From JACMLD01 sp044227095 (lineage in GTDB: Bacteria > Bacteroidota > Bacteroidia > Chitinophagales > Chitinophagaceae): a stretch of 64,000 bases of DNA. Of this stretch, positions 45,123 through 54,269 are shown piece by piece. Within the stretch, counting starts at the first letter, position 1, and every line of letters begins with the position of its first letter. The stretch covers positions 1,302,001-1,366,000 of the forward strand of contig JBGAFV010000001.1 of assembly GCA_044227095.1 (NCBI GenBank). Direction: 5' to 3'. Both the position numbers and the translations under genes were made by a program. The notes below the pieces were generated by a model. It was given only the letters and a program-made list of their open reading frames with translations, did not search any database and was not told the origin of the DNA.

Positions 45123-45878
45123 TTATAATCCACTAAACGTTAAGCCAATACTGTAAGGGTGTACGTTGGGACCGCGGCCATCTCTTATAAAATTAGTAAG
45201 CTGGTATTGGCCAAATACACTAACATGGCCATAACCCATGCGTATAGTGCCTGCAAGGCGTGTACCATTAAAAAAGTTTTTCGACTTTTGTTTCTCCGTA
45301 TAATTATTAAGCGTTGTTCCTGCTGCGTTTACCAGTGTTTTTCCGCGGGTGTGCACATCCAATAAAGCACCACCCTTTATACCCAATGCTATTTTCCAGC
45401 TTTTGTCGCTATTCTCAGGATTTGTAATAAAACGAAGCTCCACAGGTATTTCAAAGTAGGTAGATACAAGTTTATTTTTCTTAAAGTGATTGGGCGCATT
45501 AGCACCAGAATAATCTGTAAATGGAAGAGTAGGCGTTTGTGCAATAATATTAGGCATTTGCTCATCAAACTTTATACTACTGCCACTAATGCCCAAACCA
45601 ATGCCTGCACTAAAGCGGGGATCTGATTTAAAAGGAAAATCCATCATGAGGTAAACATTTACACTATGAGAAAACCCTTTTATACGAATAGAATCTGGCA
45701 CCTGTGCCCAGCCATCGTAACCAAGCTGTACCATGAGGTGATCGTTGGCCCTGTTATTAAGAGTAATCTTACTCCAGTCTTTTTTCTTCTTCTTGCCAAA
45801 GTTGGCCGTATCAATCTGTGCAGAAACCGATAATGTAACCAGGAATACTGCGGAAAACAATAACGCAATTTGTTTCAT
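45123..45878 (-). CDS. Outer-membrane beta-barrel protein (porin-like, OMP_b-brl type)
   Basis: A 251-residue exported protein. The signal peptide is MKQIALLFSAVFLVTLSVSAQ. The mature part has alternating amphipathic strands rich in Tyr and Gly (GLGISGSSIKF, FEIPVELRFITN, GIKGGALLDVHTRGK) and ends with a strand terminating SIGLTFSGL, like small eight-stranded barrels of the outer-membrane beta-barrel family. Function is not known. ATG at 45878 marks the signal peptide; 45923 adds residues before it. It lies between two tRNA loci with its own terminator. Confidence 0.8.
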   Translation of the reverse strand: MKQIALLFSAVFLVTLSVSAQIDTANFGKKKKKDWSKITLNNRANDHLMVQLGYDGWAQVPDSIRIKGFSHSVNVYLMMDFPFKSDPRFSAGIGLGISGSSIKFDEQMPNIIAQTPTLPFTDYSGANAPNHFKKNKLVSTYFEIPVELRFITNPENSDKSWKIALGIKGGALLDVHTRGKTLVNAAGTTLNNYTEKQKSKNFFNGTRLAGTIRMGYGHVSVFGQYQLTNFIRDGRGPNVHPYSIGLTFSGL

Positions 45879-45955
45879 AATACAGTTGTGAACAGCAAAT
45901 GTATCTTGCTTGTGAGTAACCAAAGGTTGAAAATTGTTAAATCTTGTAAAAAACT

Positions 45956-45978
45956 AAGCCCCCCGGTTTGGGGGACTT
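45956..45978 (-). terminator. Terminator after tRNA-Met
   Basis: AAGTCCCCC / GGGGGGCTT (one G-U) with a 5-nt loop, then AGTTTTTT on the minus strand, 8 bp after the tRNA 3' end. Confidence 0.8.
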
Positions 45979-45986
45979 AATACTAG

Positions 45987-46060
45987 TGGACCCTGTAGGG
46001 CACGATCCTACGACCCCCTGATTATGAGTCAGGTGCTCTAACCAACTGAGCTAAGGGTCC
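45987..46060 (-). tRNA. tRNA-Met(CAT)
   Basis: A 74-nt cloverleaf: acceptor GGACCCT / AGGGTCC perfect, D-stem GCTC / GAGC, anticodon stem CCTGA / TCAGG with loop CTCATAA (anticodon CAT), T-stem GTAGG / CCTAC, discriminator A. It lacks the initiator GGG/CCC anticodon stem, so it is elongator Met, though a lysidine-modified Ile reading CAT cannot be excluded. The T-loop is ATCGTGC, with A54 and T58 swapped relative to the usual T54-A58. Confidence 0.9.
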
Positions 46061-46081
46061 TGCTTTTACTAAAAAGCGGTG

Positions 46082-46089
46082 CAAAAATA
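46082..46089 (-). promoter_or_regulatory. Candidate -7 promoter box of tRNA-Met
   Basis: The minus-strand word TATTTTTG, the TAnnTTTG consensus, lies 22 bp upstream of the tRNA 5' end, identical to the box before tRNA-Asn. No good -33 TTTG is seen, so this rests on the -7 match alone. Confidence 0.4.
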
Positions 46090-46273
46090 GAAAAAATTGT
46101 GGTAGTTAGGCCAGTATAAACGCCGATTTCGGATTTTAATTTTTTAATGAATCCTTTGCTTGTTGTTTATGCACGTAAAGCAGCATTCTATTTGTTTTTT
46201 TTGTTCATACCTATAGTAATAGTGTTAAATTGTGTTAACTATTCATTGTGGACTGATTAAAGCGCAGAACGAA

Positions 46274-46864
46274 ATGATTGCCGCCGCCAAAGTAAAATAT
46301 CTCCAGGAACAGATTGCACGTAACGACGATACATTTGCCTACAAAGAGCTGTTTGTTTCGTTTTACAATCCCCTGCTGCGCTTTGCGGTTACACTGGTAA
46401 AATCTAAAGAACAGGCAGAAGAAATAGTATCTGATGTGTTTATCAATATCTGGGAAAAAAGAAAACGCATCAATAGCATCACCAACCTTAAAGTCTACCT
46501 TTTTATTGCTGTTAAAAACACTGCGCTTAATTACCTGAGCCGGCAAAATAAAAACCTTACAGATAATGTAGAGGAAGCCGGAATAGAATTTAAAAGCATT
46601 TATTTCGATCCCGAACAATTAATGGTAACCGCAGAAATGGTTGCTTCTATAAGAGCTGCAATAGAACAACTGCCCCCCAAATGCCGCCTTATTTTTAAGC
46701 TGATTAAGGAAGAGGAACTAAAATACCGCGATGTAGCAGAAATTCTTGGCGTTTCTGTAAAAACTGTTGAAAGCCAAATAACTATAGCGCTTAAAAAAAT
46801 AGGCGCCTCCATTCATTTCGATATTAATAAGGCCATTGCCGCACCTTCCGGATCTATTAAATAA
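46274..46864 (+). CDS. ECF-type RNA polymerase sigma factor (Bacteroidota SusC-linked)
   Basis: A 196-residue ECF sigma factor. Region 2 has the helix NPLLRFAVTLVKSKEQAEEIVSDVFINIWEKRK, and region 4 is ELKYRDVAEILGVSVKTVESQITIALKKIG. This type pairs with a FecR anti-sigma and a SusC having an STN domain, all three present downstream in order. ATG at 46274 is chosen; the GTG-type start at 46232 adds unrelated residues. It switches on the polysaccharide locus when SusC binds its glycan. Confidence 0.93.
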   Translation: MIAAAKVKYLQEQIARNDDTFAYKELFVSFYNPLLRFAVTLVKSKEQAEEIVSDVFINIWEKRKRINSITNLKVYLFIAVKNTALNYLSRQNKNLTDNVEEAGIEFKSIYFDPEQLMVTAEMVASIRAAIEQLPPKCRLIFKLIKEEELKYRDVAEILGVSVKTVESQITIALKKIGASIHFDINKAIAAPSGSIK

Positions 46865-46948
46865 AAATTTATTTAACCTTTTCTTAGGGGTTTTTACTGA
46901 ATTTACTGTCCTTATACAAATACACACTGATTATTACCAACTGATTGC

Positions 46949-48073
46949 ATGTCTAATAACAAAATCTGGGAACTGATTGCCAAAAAATTATCTGGCGAAG
47001 CATCTGATGAAGAACTTGCAGAACTGGAAAATTTTTTAAAGAACGATCCTGAAATGCATTACCCAATGCAAACAGTGGCGGATCTATGGCATCATGCCAC
47101 ACCAGATAAAGAAGATGCACACTTTGCATTTTCTAAACATGCAGAACGCATGAAAGAACTGGGTATGGATATTGACCCGGAAGAGGATCAGCTTTACGAT
47201 TTGCCTGTTCCTTCAAAAAGAAAAAAATACGTTCTCTCTTCAGTTGTTTTTCTTTTTATAGCTGTTGCTGGCTATTTCTCTTTTACTTTTTTTAATGATG
47301 CAGATAAAAAATTGTCAAAAGCAACCATTGACAAAAGTGAAGTATCTACCAAATACGGGTCACGCACAAAACTTGTTTTGCCAGATGGTACACAGGTTTG
47401 GCTAAACTCAGGCAGCAAACTTTCTTACGATAAAACTTATGGTAATGATTTGAGGGAAGTAGCGCTTACCGGCGAAGCTTTTTTTGATGTGGTAAAAAAT
47501 CCGGCCCATCCATTTGTAATCCATACCATCAGCATAGATATTAAAGTATTGGGTACTGCATTTAATGTAAAATCTTTTCCCGGAGAGAAAAATACAGAAA
47601 CCAGTCTTATACGTGGCAGCATTGAAGTAACATTTAAAAATAAACCCTCAAAAAAAGTAATCTTAAAGCCCAACGAAAAACTGATTACATCTAATGCTGA
47701 CACACTAAAAGAGGAGAATGCGGCTGTGCTTCCAAATAAAATAAAAGCTGCGTCTGTAAGCGATGTAAAAGTTCCGGATACAGAAGCGCTGGTAAGCCAT
47801 CTTACCTATTCATTAAACGATAGTACAGTTGTTGAAACATCCTGGATGGATAATAAACTGATTTTCCGTAGCGAAAAATTTGAAGACCTGGCTGTAAAAA
47901 TGGAAAGATGGTATGGCGTAAGCATCCGGTTTGCAGATGAAGACATCAAGTCTAAAAAGCTAAACGGTGTGTTTGAAAACGAAACCATTCAACAGGCATT
48001 AAAAGCGCTTCAGCTGATTACACAGTTCTCTTATAAAATGACAAAGAACGAGATTGTCATTTCATCAAAATAA
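46949..48073 (+). CDS. FecR-family anti-sigma factor
   Basis: A 374-residue single-pass inner-membrane protein. The cytoplasmic N-terminus (about 1-90) binds sigma. A membrane helix is at about 95-115. The periplasmic FecR domain has TKLVLPDGTQVWLNSGSKLSYDKTYG and the VVKNPAHPFVIHT segment. The C-terminal DUF4974-like part reads FEDLAVKMERWYGVSIRF. It receives the signal from the SusC STN domain and releases the sigma encoded 85 bp upstream. Two hairpins lie in the gap to susC. Confidence 0.93.
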   Translation: MSNNKIWELIAKKLSGEASDEELAELENFLKNDPEMHYPMQTVADLWHHATPDKEDAHFAFSKHAERMKELGMDIDPEEDQLYDLPVPSKRKKYVLSSVVFLFIAVAGYFSFTFFNDADKKLSKATIDKSEVSTKYGSRTKLVLPDGTQVWLNSGSKLSYDKTYGNDLREVALTGEAFFDVVKNPAHPFVIHTISIDIKVLGTAFNVKSFPGEKNTETSLIRGSIEVTFKNKPSKKVILKPNEKLITSNADTLKEENAAVLPNKIKAASVSDVKVPDTEALVSHLTYSLNDSTVVETSWMDNKLIFRSEKFEDLAVKMERWYGVSIRFADEDIKSKKLNGVFENETIQQALKALQLITQFSYKMTKNEIVISSK

Positions 48074-48136
48074 AAACTATTGCGAAACTAAACTACAAAC
48101 TGCTGTATGAGACAAAACAAACCAACTTAAAAAGAA

Positions 48137-48163
48137 ACAGGGTCCGTTGCCGCGGAACCCTGT
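48137..48163 (+). other. RNA hairpin between fecR and susC (first)
   Basis: ACAGGGT-CCG / CGG-A-ACCCTGT forms a stem with one bulged A and a 6-nt loop. No T-run follows, so it is more likely a processing or stability hairpin than a terminator. Confidence 0.6.
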
Positions 48164-48186
48164 AGTAAGGTAAGACAGACTGTGCA

Positions 48187-48219
48187 AACCACCCCTTAAA
48201 TAAAATTAAGGGGGCGGTT
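48187..48219 (+). other. RNA hairpin in the susC leader (second)
   Basis: AACC-A-CCCCTTAA pairs with TTAAGGGG-(G)-C-GGTT, with one mismatch and one bulge, loop ATAAAA. It lies 27 bp before the susC start and probably stabilises or attenuates the highly expressed susC message. Confidence 0.65.
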
Positions 48220-48245
48220 TATCTATCACCTATTTAATTAAAAGT

Positions 48246-51200
48246 ATGAAAAAAAATTATTGGGTGCCTTTATTATTGAGGAGGCATAATTTTTTAAAGA
48301 CAATCCTGTTTATGAAACTAACGATGGCTATAATATTGTTTACCTGTTTCCAGGTTTCGGCCAAAGTGTTTTCCCAAACAAGAATCACCCTTAAGCTCCA
48401 ATCAACTGAACTGAAAAAAGCGCTGTCCATTATTGAAAGAAAAAGCAGCTACCGTTTTTTGTACAATGACGAAACGGTAAAAACCGGTACCAAAGTAGAT
48501 GTAGAAGCCAATAACACACCGGTTACCGAAGTATTGGATAAGCTTTTTGCCAACCGTTTATTGTCTTATAAAATTCTGGAAAACAACCTGGTAGTAATTA
48601 CCCCTAAAGATGTGGAAGTAGCGCCGCAGAAAATAACGGGTAAAGTAACTTCTTCGCTTGGCGAAGTTTTATCTGGCGTATCTGTTAAGGTAAAAGGAAG
48701 TTCTTTGGGAACGCAGACAGACGTTAACGGAACGTTTTCTTTAACAGTACCAGATGATGCAATCCTGGTATTTTCTTATGTAGGTTATGTATCGCAGGAA
48801 GTATCTGTAAGTGGCCGCACAAGTGTAAACATCAGCCTTGTAGCTTCTACCCAAAAGATGGATGAAGTTGTGGTAATTGGATATGGTACCGCCAGCAAAA
48901 GAGATTTAACGGGTTCAATTACAAAAGTGCTTGGAAAAGATGTTGCAGATAAACCCAATACCAATCCTGTTTCCAGTTTGCAGGGCAAGGTAGCAGGCTT
49001 AAGTGTGGTAAATGACGGAAGGCCTGGTCAGGCCCCGGATATAAGAATCAGGGGAACTGTTAGTATTGGTTCTGTTCACCCGCTGTATGTAGTAAACGGT
49101 ATTTTTAATGATAACATAGACTTTCTTAATCCTAATGATATAGAGTCTATAGAAGTTTTAAAAGATCCTTCTTCACTGGCAATCTTTGGTGTTAAAGGTG
49201 CATCTGGTGTAATAGCCATTACCACCAAATCTGCAAAATCCGGCCAGCTGAATGTAAATTTCAACACAAGTTTTGGTTCAAAAAAACTGGTAGATAAAAT
49301 TCAACTGGCAAGTGGCGATCAGTTCAGATCAATCTTTGCGCAGGAAGCTGCCAATGGTTTGAACGACCCAGACCCAAGCATCGGACAGAAAAACACAGAT
49401 TTCTTAAACAATGAAATGCCCAAATGGACAGGCAATACAGATTGGGTTGATGCTTTAACACGGAGGGCTTCTTTTAGCACAACAAACCTTAGTATATCCA
49501 GTGCTACAGACAAAAACAAGTTTTATTTGAGTGCTGGCTATACCAACGACGAAGGTTTGGTAAAACATGTTAAGTATGAAAGAATCAACTTTAATATAAA
49601 TGATGAGGTTAAAGTAAGCAACAGGTTAAAGTTTGGATTTAATATGACGGTATCAAGAGAATTGCTGCCTTATGGAAGCGATGAACTGGATGCAGCAAGA
49701 AGGGCGTTGCCAATTATTAACTCCGGCACAAAATCAATTTTTGCTAAAAATCCTTACGGAAAAGATTCTGCCAATTATAATATCTACGAAGGTGTTCCGG
49801 TTATTCAGAATACCGAACACAATCCTTTAATGGTTGTAGAGAACGAATGGAATACTTTAAAAGATACAAAATGGCGTTTTGTACCCAGCGTTTTTGGAGA
49901 GTATAACATTACCAAGGATTTAAGTTTCAGGGCTACTGTGTATACAGATATGTCTTTTGAAGATAAAAGAGACTATAATCCGCTGTATTATTCTTACATA
50001 CCTACAAACACAACTGGCGGTACAGCAGTATCGCTGTATAACAAAACAACCAGCCTGGAACAAAACAGTTACAACACAAGATCTTTCCAGGGCGATTATA
50101 TTTTTAATTACCGCAAAAAATTTGGCGATCATTCTTTTGCTGCTACTGCAGGGTTTACTCATTATTATTATGGTTTCTTCCAAACAACTGCAAAGGTTTT
50201 ACAACAGGCAACAGACGATCCCATTCCAAACGATCCAAGGCTCTGGTACATCAGCTCAGGATTTGGCACACCATCAAACCCAACGTCTGCACAGCATGAA
50301 TATGCTACAGTATCTGGCCTTGTAAGGGTGTTGTACAATTATAAATCCAAGTACTATATCAATGGTTCTTTTAGAAGAGATGGCGCAAGTGGTATAAACC
50401 AGGAGTACAGCAAAAAATTCCAGAACTTCTGGGCAATTGGTGCTGCATGGGAAATTTCCAAAGAAGCATTTATGGATAACCAGCATGCATTTAATTTCCT
50501 GAAATTAAAAGGTTCAATTGGTGTGCTGGGAAACTTCAATACACTGGGTAATGATTATCCTGCTTATCCAGGCCTTGGTTATACCAATGCACAATTTGGC
50601 GTAAATACGGTTACCGTTGCCAACCCTAACTACCTGGTAGATCCTAACCTCAGGTGGGAACAGATTAACGGTAAAGAAATTGGCGTAGAATTCGGTGCAT
50701 TCAATAACAGGTTGCATGGAGAAATCAATTATTATGACAAGAGGACGAAAAACCTTCTTGCATATCTTAAACCTTCAGGCGTATCGCCTACCCTAACCAA
50801 TTCAGGAGAAATATCAAATAACGGTATTGAACTTGCAGCAAGCTGGAACCAGAAAATTACAAGCGATCTGAGTGTAACCATTGCTGGCAACTTTACTACT
50901 TATAAAAACAAGGTTATTAAATTAAATTACCCAACTAACCTTGATCCACAGGTACCCAACCAGGCTAAAGAAGGTTATCCTATCGGTTCATTCTTTGGTT
51001 ATGTAGTAGATGGAATTTACCAGAGCTACAACGATATTTTGAAATCTCCTGTATATAAAGGCAGTGGTACATCACCCACGCCCGGAGATTTTAAATACAA
51101 AGATTTGAATGGCGATAACCAGATAGACGACAGGGATCAAACCAATATTGGAAATCCTACGCCTGATTTTTCTTATGGTGGCAGCGTTTCATTTCAATAC

Positions 51201-51668
51201 AAAGGGTTTGATTTAGGTGTTGATGTTGGTGGTGTATATGGCAATGAGATTTACCGCTACTGGGGAACATCAGAGCAAAAAAATTCAGTATACAATTATC
51301 CTGCTTACTACGCAAATGCGTGGCATGGTGCGGGTACATCCACTACTGTACCTATTGTAGATGCACAGCATACAGTAAACCGTGTGCCTTCTACCTATGC
51401 TATAGAAGATGGCAGCTATATCAGGATAAGAAACCTTCAGCTGGGCTATAATGTAAAAGCATCTGTTTTGTCCAGGGCACATATAAAAAACCTGAGGTTT
51501 TTTGTAAATGTTCAGAATTTAAAAACCTGGAAACACAACCTTGGTTATTCACCTGAGTATGGCGGACCAAATGACAGCAACAATGCATTTTCATTTGGTA
51601 TAGACAGGGGTAATGCAAATGGTGCTTTACCACGTGTATTTACAGGAGGCCTTAACGTTACTTTTTAA
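48246..51668 (+). CDS. SusC/RagA-family TonB-linked outer-membrane transporter with STN domain
   Basis: A 1140-residue SusC homologue. Order: signal peptide (to about 45), STN domain that talks to FecR (about 49-118), carboxypeptidase-regulatory-like domain (about 127-200), then the plug with EVVVIGYGTASKRDLTGSI (about 203) and a long beta barrel ending GALPRVFTGGLNVTF. It imports oligosaccharide with SusD, driven by TonB. The STN domain and upstream sigma/anti-sigma make it also the signal receptor for its own operon. Substrate is inferred from the GH144 genes downstream. Confidence 0.96.
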   Translation: MKKNYWVPLLLRRHNFLKTILFMKLTMAIILFTCFQVSAKVFSQTRITLKLQSTELKKALSIIERKSSYRFLYNDETVKTGTKVDVEANNTPVTEVLDKLFANRLLSYKILENNLVVITPKDVEVAPQKITGKVTSSLGEVLSGVSVKVKGSSLGTQTDVNGTFSLTVPDDAILVFSYVGYVSQEVSVSGRTSVNISLVASTQKMDEVVVIGYGTASKRDLTGSITKVLGKDVADKPNTNPVSSLQGKVAGLSVVNDGRPGQAPDIRIRGTVSIGSVHPLYVVNGIFNDNIDFLNPNDIESIEVLKDPSSLAIFGVKGASGVIAITTKSAKSGQLNVNFNTSFGSKKLVDKIQLASGDQFRSIFAQEAANGLNDPDPSIGQKNTDFLNNEMPKWTGNTDWVDALTRRASFSTTNLSISSATDKNKFYLSAGYTNDEGLVKHVKYERINFNINDEVKVSNRLKFGFNMTVSRELLPYGSDELDAARRALPIINSGTKSIFAKNPYGKDSANYNIYEGVPVIQNTEHNPLMVVENEWNTLKDTKWRFVPSVFGEYNITKDLSFRATVYTDMSFEDKRDYNPLYYSYIPTNTTGGTAVSLYNKTTSLEQNSYNTRSFQGDYIFNYRKKFGDHSFAATAGFTHYYYGFFQTTAKVLQQATDDPIPNDPRLWYISSGFGTPSNPTSAQHEYATVSGLVRVLYNYKSKYYINGSFRRDGASGINQEYSKKFQNFWAIGAAWEISKEAFMDNQHAFNFLKLKGSIGVLGNFNTLGNDYPAYPGLGYTNAQFGVNTVTVANPNYLVDPNLRWEQINGKEIGVEFGAFNNRLHGEINYYDKRTKNLLAYLKPSGVSPTLTNSGEISNNGIELAASWNQKITSDLSVTIAGNFTTYKNKVIKLNYPTNLDPQVPNQAKEGYPIGSFFGYVVDGIYQSYNDILKSPVYKGSGTSPTPGDFKYKDLNGDNQIDDRDQTNIGNPTPDFSYGGSVSFQYKGFDLGVDVGGVYGNEIYRYWGTSEQKNSVYNYPAYYANAWHGAGTSTTVPIVDAQHTVNRVPSTYAIEDGSYIRIRNLQLGYNVKASVLSRAHIKNLRFFVNVQNLKTWKHNLGYSPEYGGPNDSNNAFSFGIDRGNANGALPRVFTGGLNVTF

Positions 51669-51687
51669 TTAAAAAAATTCTACAGTT

Positions 51688-53208
51688 ATGACTAAGATAA
51701 TAAGACTTACCTGTGGGCTGGCGATGCTGATGGCTGTAATGGTATCAAATCTCGGCTGTAAAAAATTTCTTGACAGGCAACCGCTCACTTCAACATTAGA
51801 TGATTTACACCAGGGCGGACTAGAAACACAGGCATTGGGTTTATATGGTTCTATCAGAAACTCTGCATCCGATCCTTATATTGGCGATGGATTTCAAAGC
51901 ATCCCCTGGGTGGGTATGAACGGCTTCCGCTCAGATGACCAGGAAATTGTTTCAGACCCCGGCGCTGCAGGATGGCATTCTACTTACGATTTGTTTCAGT
52001 ATGCAAAAGATGATTGGGGAAGTGGTGTAGTTTGGGACAAACATTATTTATTGATAGGACAGTGTAATACAATTATACAAACTGCCGATTCATTAAAACT
52101 TACCGATCCCAGCTCTTTGATAAATGTATCTGAAGCAAAATTTTTCAGGGCATTGTCTTATTGGGATCTTGTAAGAAACTACGGGCAGGTTCCAAAGATT
52201 GATTTCAGGATTTATAAATCAACCGATGGTAATATTGCAAAATCTCCGGAAGCAGACATATTTGCTTTGATTGATGCAGACTTAACTTTTGCTGCTACCA
52301 ATTTACCGCCTACATGGTCTGCAAAATTTACAGGAAGGCTTACATCTGGCGCAGCAAAAACACTGCTGGCAAAATCTAAACTATGGCAAAAGCAATGGGC
52401 TACAGCATTAAGCCTTTGCAAAGAAGTAATCGCTTCAAATCAATATAGTTTGTTCAGCACCTATGCTACTTTGTTTAAACCAGAAAATGAATTGAACCCT
52501 GAGTGCATATTTTCTATACAGGCATCTGAAAAACCAGGCGATGGTGGAAGATACTGGAGCTGGTTTGGTACCTGCCAGGGTGTAAGAGGTGCAGATGCAG
52601 ACGGATGGAACCTGGGATGGGGATGGAATACACCTACTTCTCAATTGGTAAATGCGTATGAAACAGGCGACCCGAGAAAACCAGCTACCATATTGTTTTC
52701 TGGTCAGTCTGACGATCCTGCTAATGGTGGCTATGGCCGCACATTACCACCTTATACCAATGCATTGTACTGGAATAAGAAAACTTATGTAAGCGTTCAG
52801 CAACAACAGGCAGCCAACGATCCTAATGGTGCTGCATTTGTAGACTGCATACTGCTGCGTTATGCCGATGTAATTTTAATGGCTGCAGAAGCTGCCAATG
52901 AAACAGGCGATGGCGCTACTGCCGCTGCCATGCTTGAAAAAATACGTGCAAGGGCAAGGGGCAATAGCACCAGTGTATTGCCTGTTATACCTTTTACCAC
53001 ACAGGCGCAAATGCGTACTGCTATTAAGGCAGAAAGAAGGATTGAATTTGCTATGGAGTTTGAAAGGTTTTATGATTTGGTTCGCTGGGGCGATGCAGGT
53101 GCTGTACTGGCGCCACTTGGTTACCAGGCCAAGAACAAGTATTTCCCACTGCCAACAGCAGCTATTGCGGCAAATCCTAAACTGGTTCAAAACCCTGATT
53201 ATCCATAA
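51688..53208 (+). CDS. SusD/RagB-family surface glycan-binding lipoprotein
   Basis: A 506-residue SusD homologue, lipid Cys24 in NLGC, starting 19 bp after susC. It has the N-terminal KKFLDRQPLTST, the helix region with VSEAKFFRALSYWDLVRNYGQVP, YADVILMAAEAANETGD and the C-terminal RIEFAMEFERFYDLVRWG typical of the family. It forms the lid of the SusC pore and captures the glycan at the cell surface. It is followed by a LamG lipoprotein gene. Confidence 0.95.
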   Translation: MTKIIRLTCGLAMLMAVMVSNLGCKKFLDRQPLTSTLDDLHQGGLETQALGLYGSIRNSASDPYIGDGFQSIPWVGMNGFRSDDQEIVSDPGAAGWHSTYDLFQYAKDDWGSGVVWDKHYLLIGQCNTIIQTADSLKLTDPSSLINVSEAKFFRALSYWDLVRNYGQVPKIDFRIYKSTDGNIAKSPEADIFALIDADLTFAATNLPPTWSAKFTGRLTSGAAKTLLAKSKLWQKQWATALSLCKEVIASNQYSLFSTYATLFKPENELNPECIFSIQASEKPGDGGRYWSWFGTCQGVRGADADGWNLGWGWNTPTSQLVNAYETGDPRKPATILFSGQSDDPANGGYGRTLPPYTNALYWNKKTYVSVQQQQAANDPNGAAFVDCILLRYADVILMAAEAANETGDGATAAAMLEKIRARARGNSTSVLPVIPFTTQAQMRTAIKAERRIEFAMEFERFYDLVRWGDAGAVLAPLGYQAKNKYFPLPTAAIAANPKLVQNPDYP

Positions 53209-53285
53209 ATCGCAAATGCTTGTTCGTTGAAACAGGGTTTCATGATTGTGGATTTTCAAACTTGTTAATTTTAAAAAGTATTAAA

Positions 53286-54152
53286 ATGAATTTCTTACAT
53301 AAAATTTCAAAAATTGCCGGTACAGGTTTATTGTTTGGAATGCTGGCTGTAAGTTGTCAGAAACTTGATAAACCGGTTTTGGGAGACTATCCTAAGGATA
53401 CAAACCCTCCCGGCGGCCCGTTAAAATTCTTTACTGCATTTGATGGAAGTACAACAGATGCACTTAGAAACGGGGTAGACAGTATACGTGCCAACTTCCC
53501 TTCTTCCAATACTTCTACAGCAAGTGATGGTATTTCCGGAAAAGCATATAAAGGAAGCGAAACCGCATTTGCGCAGTATGGTGCTGCTAATGATTTTGGT
53601 GCGTCTACCAGTTTTACCATTTCTTTCTGGCTAAAGAAAACACCACAGGCAGCGGGTAAAGGAACAAACTTTGCTTTTGCATTAAACTCCGGTGGCTATA
53701 GCTGGACCAATTTAAAAATGTTCCTTGAATTTGAAGATGCAGGCAATCCAAGCACAACAGATTCTGCAGCGGCTAAATTCTATTTATTGGATCAGTGGTT
53801 TGAATATACAGGCACAAAGAGAATGAAGAACGTGCTTAATGGAAGCTGGCACCATCTTGCATTTACTTATGATGCTACTACTTCTGTTCTTAAAACCTAT
53901 ATTGATGGGGCACAACCAACAAACCTGCCCGCGGGTTTTGGTAATGTAATGAATGGAAGTAACCCAAGGGGAAAACTTGATTTTACATCTGGCAATGCAC
54001 TTTCGGGTTTTACTGTTGGTGGCCCTGGTACAACTGCACATGATGCAAATACATGGATGAATAATTTTGATGGCCAGCTGGATCAATTCAGGCTGTACTC
54101 AACTGTTTTATCTGCTGCAGATATAACTGCATTGTATAACAACAAGCAATAA
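53286..54152 (+). CDS. LamG-domain surface lipoprotein
   Basis: A 288-residue lipoprotein (Cys24 in AVSC). After a short linker it has a concanavalin/LamG-like fold: FGASTSFTISFWLKKTP, the HHLAFTYDATTSVLKTYIDG core and the last strand NFDGQLDQFRLYSTVLSAADI. In Sus-type loci such proteins fill the SusE/F-like role of extra surface glycan binding. ATG at 53286 is preferred; 53220 reads through the susD end region. A strong terminator follows, so the downstream genes need their own promoter. Confidence 0.85.
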   Translation: MNFLHKISKIAGTGLLFGMLAVSCQKLDKPVLGDYPKDTNPPGGPLKFFTAFDGSTTDALRNGVDSIRANFPSSNTSTASDGISGKAYKGSETAFAQYGAANDFGASTSFTISFWLKKTPQAAGKGTNFAFALNSGGYSWTNLKMFLEFEDAGNPSTTDSAAAKFYLLDQWFEYTGTKRMKNVLNGSWHHLAFTYDATTSVLKTYIDGAQPTNLPAGFGNVMNGSNPRGKLDFTSGNALSGFTVGGPGTTAHDANTWMNNFDGQLDQFRLYSTVLSAADITALYNNKQ

Positions 54153-54170
54153 CTGGTTTCTTTTCAAAAT

Positions 54171-54205
54171 AAAAGGGTTGCAAATAAATAATTGCAACCC
54201 TTTTT
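54171..54205 (+). terminator. Terminator after the LamG gene
   Basis: 13-bp perfect stem AAAAGGGTTGCAA / TTGCAACCCTTTT with 8-nt loop, then a T-rich tail. It may separate the susCD-LamG transcript from the cytochrome and hydrolase genes, or allow partial read-through. Confidence 0.85.
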
Positions 54206-54269
54206 ATCTTGTTGCTCAGATTTTTTAAAATGACAGCTTTCTAAACTTGTTTATCTACAAATTGTTTTC

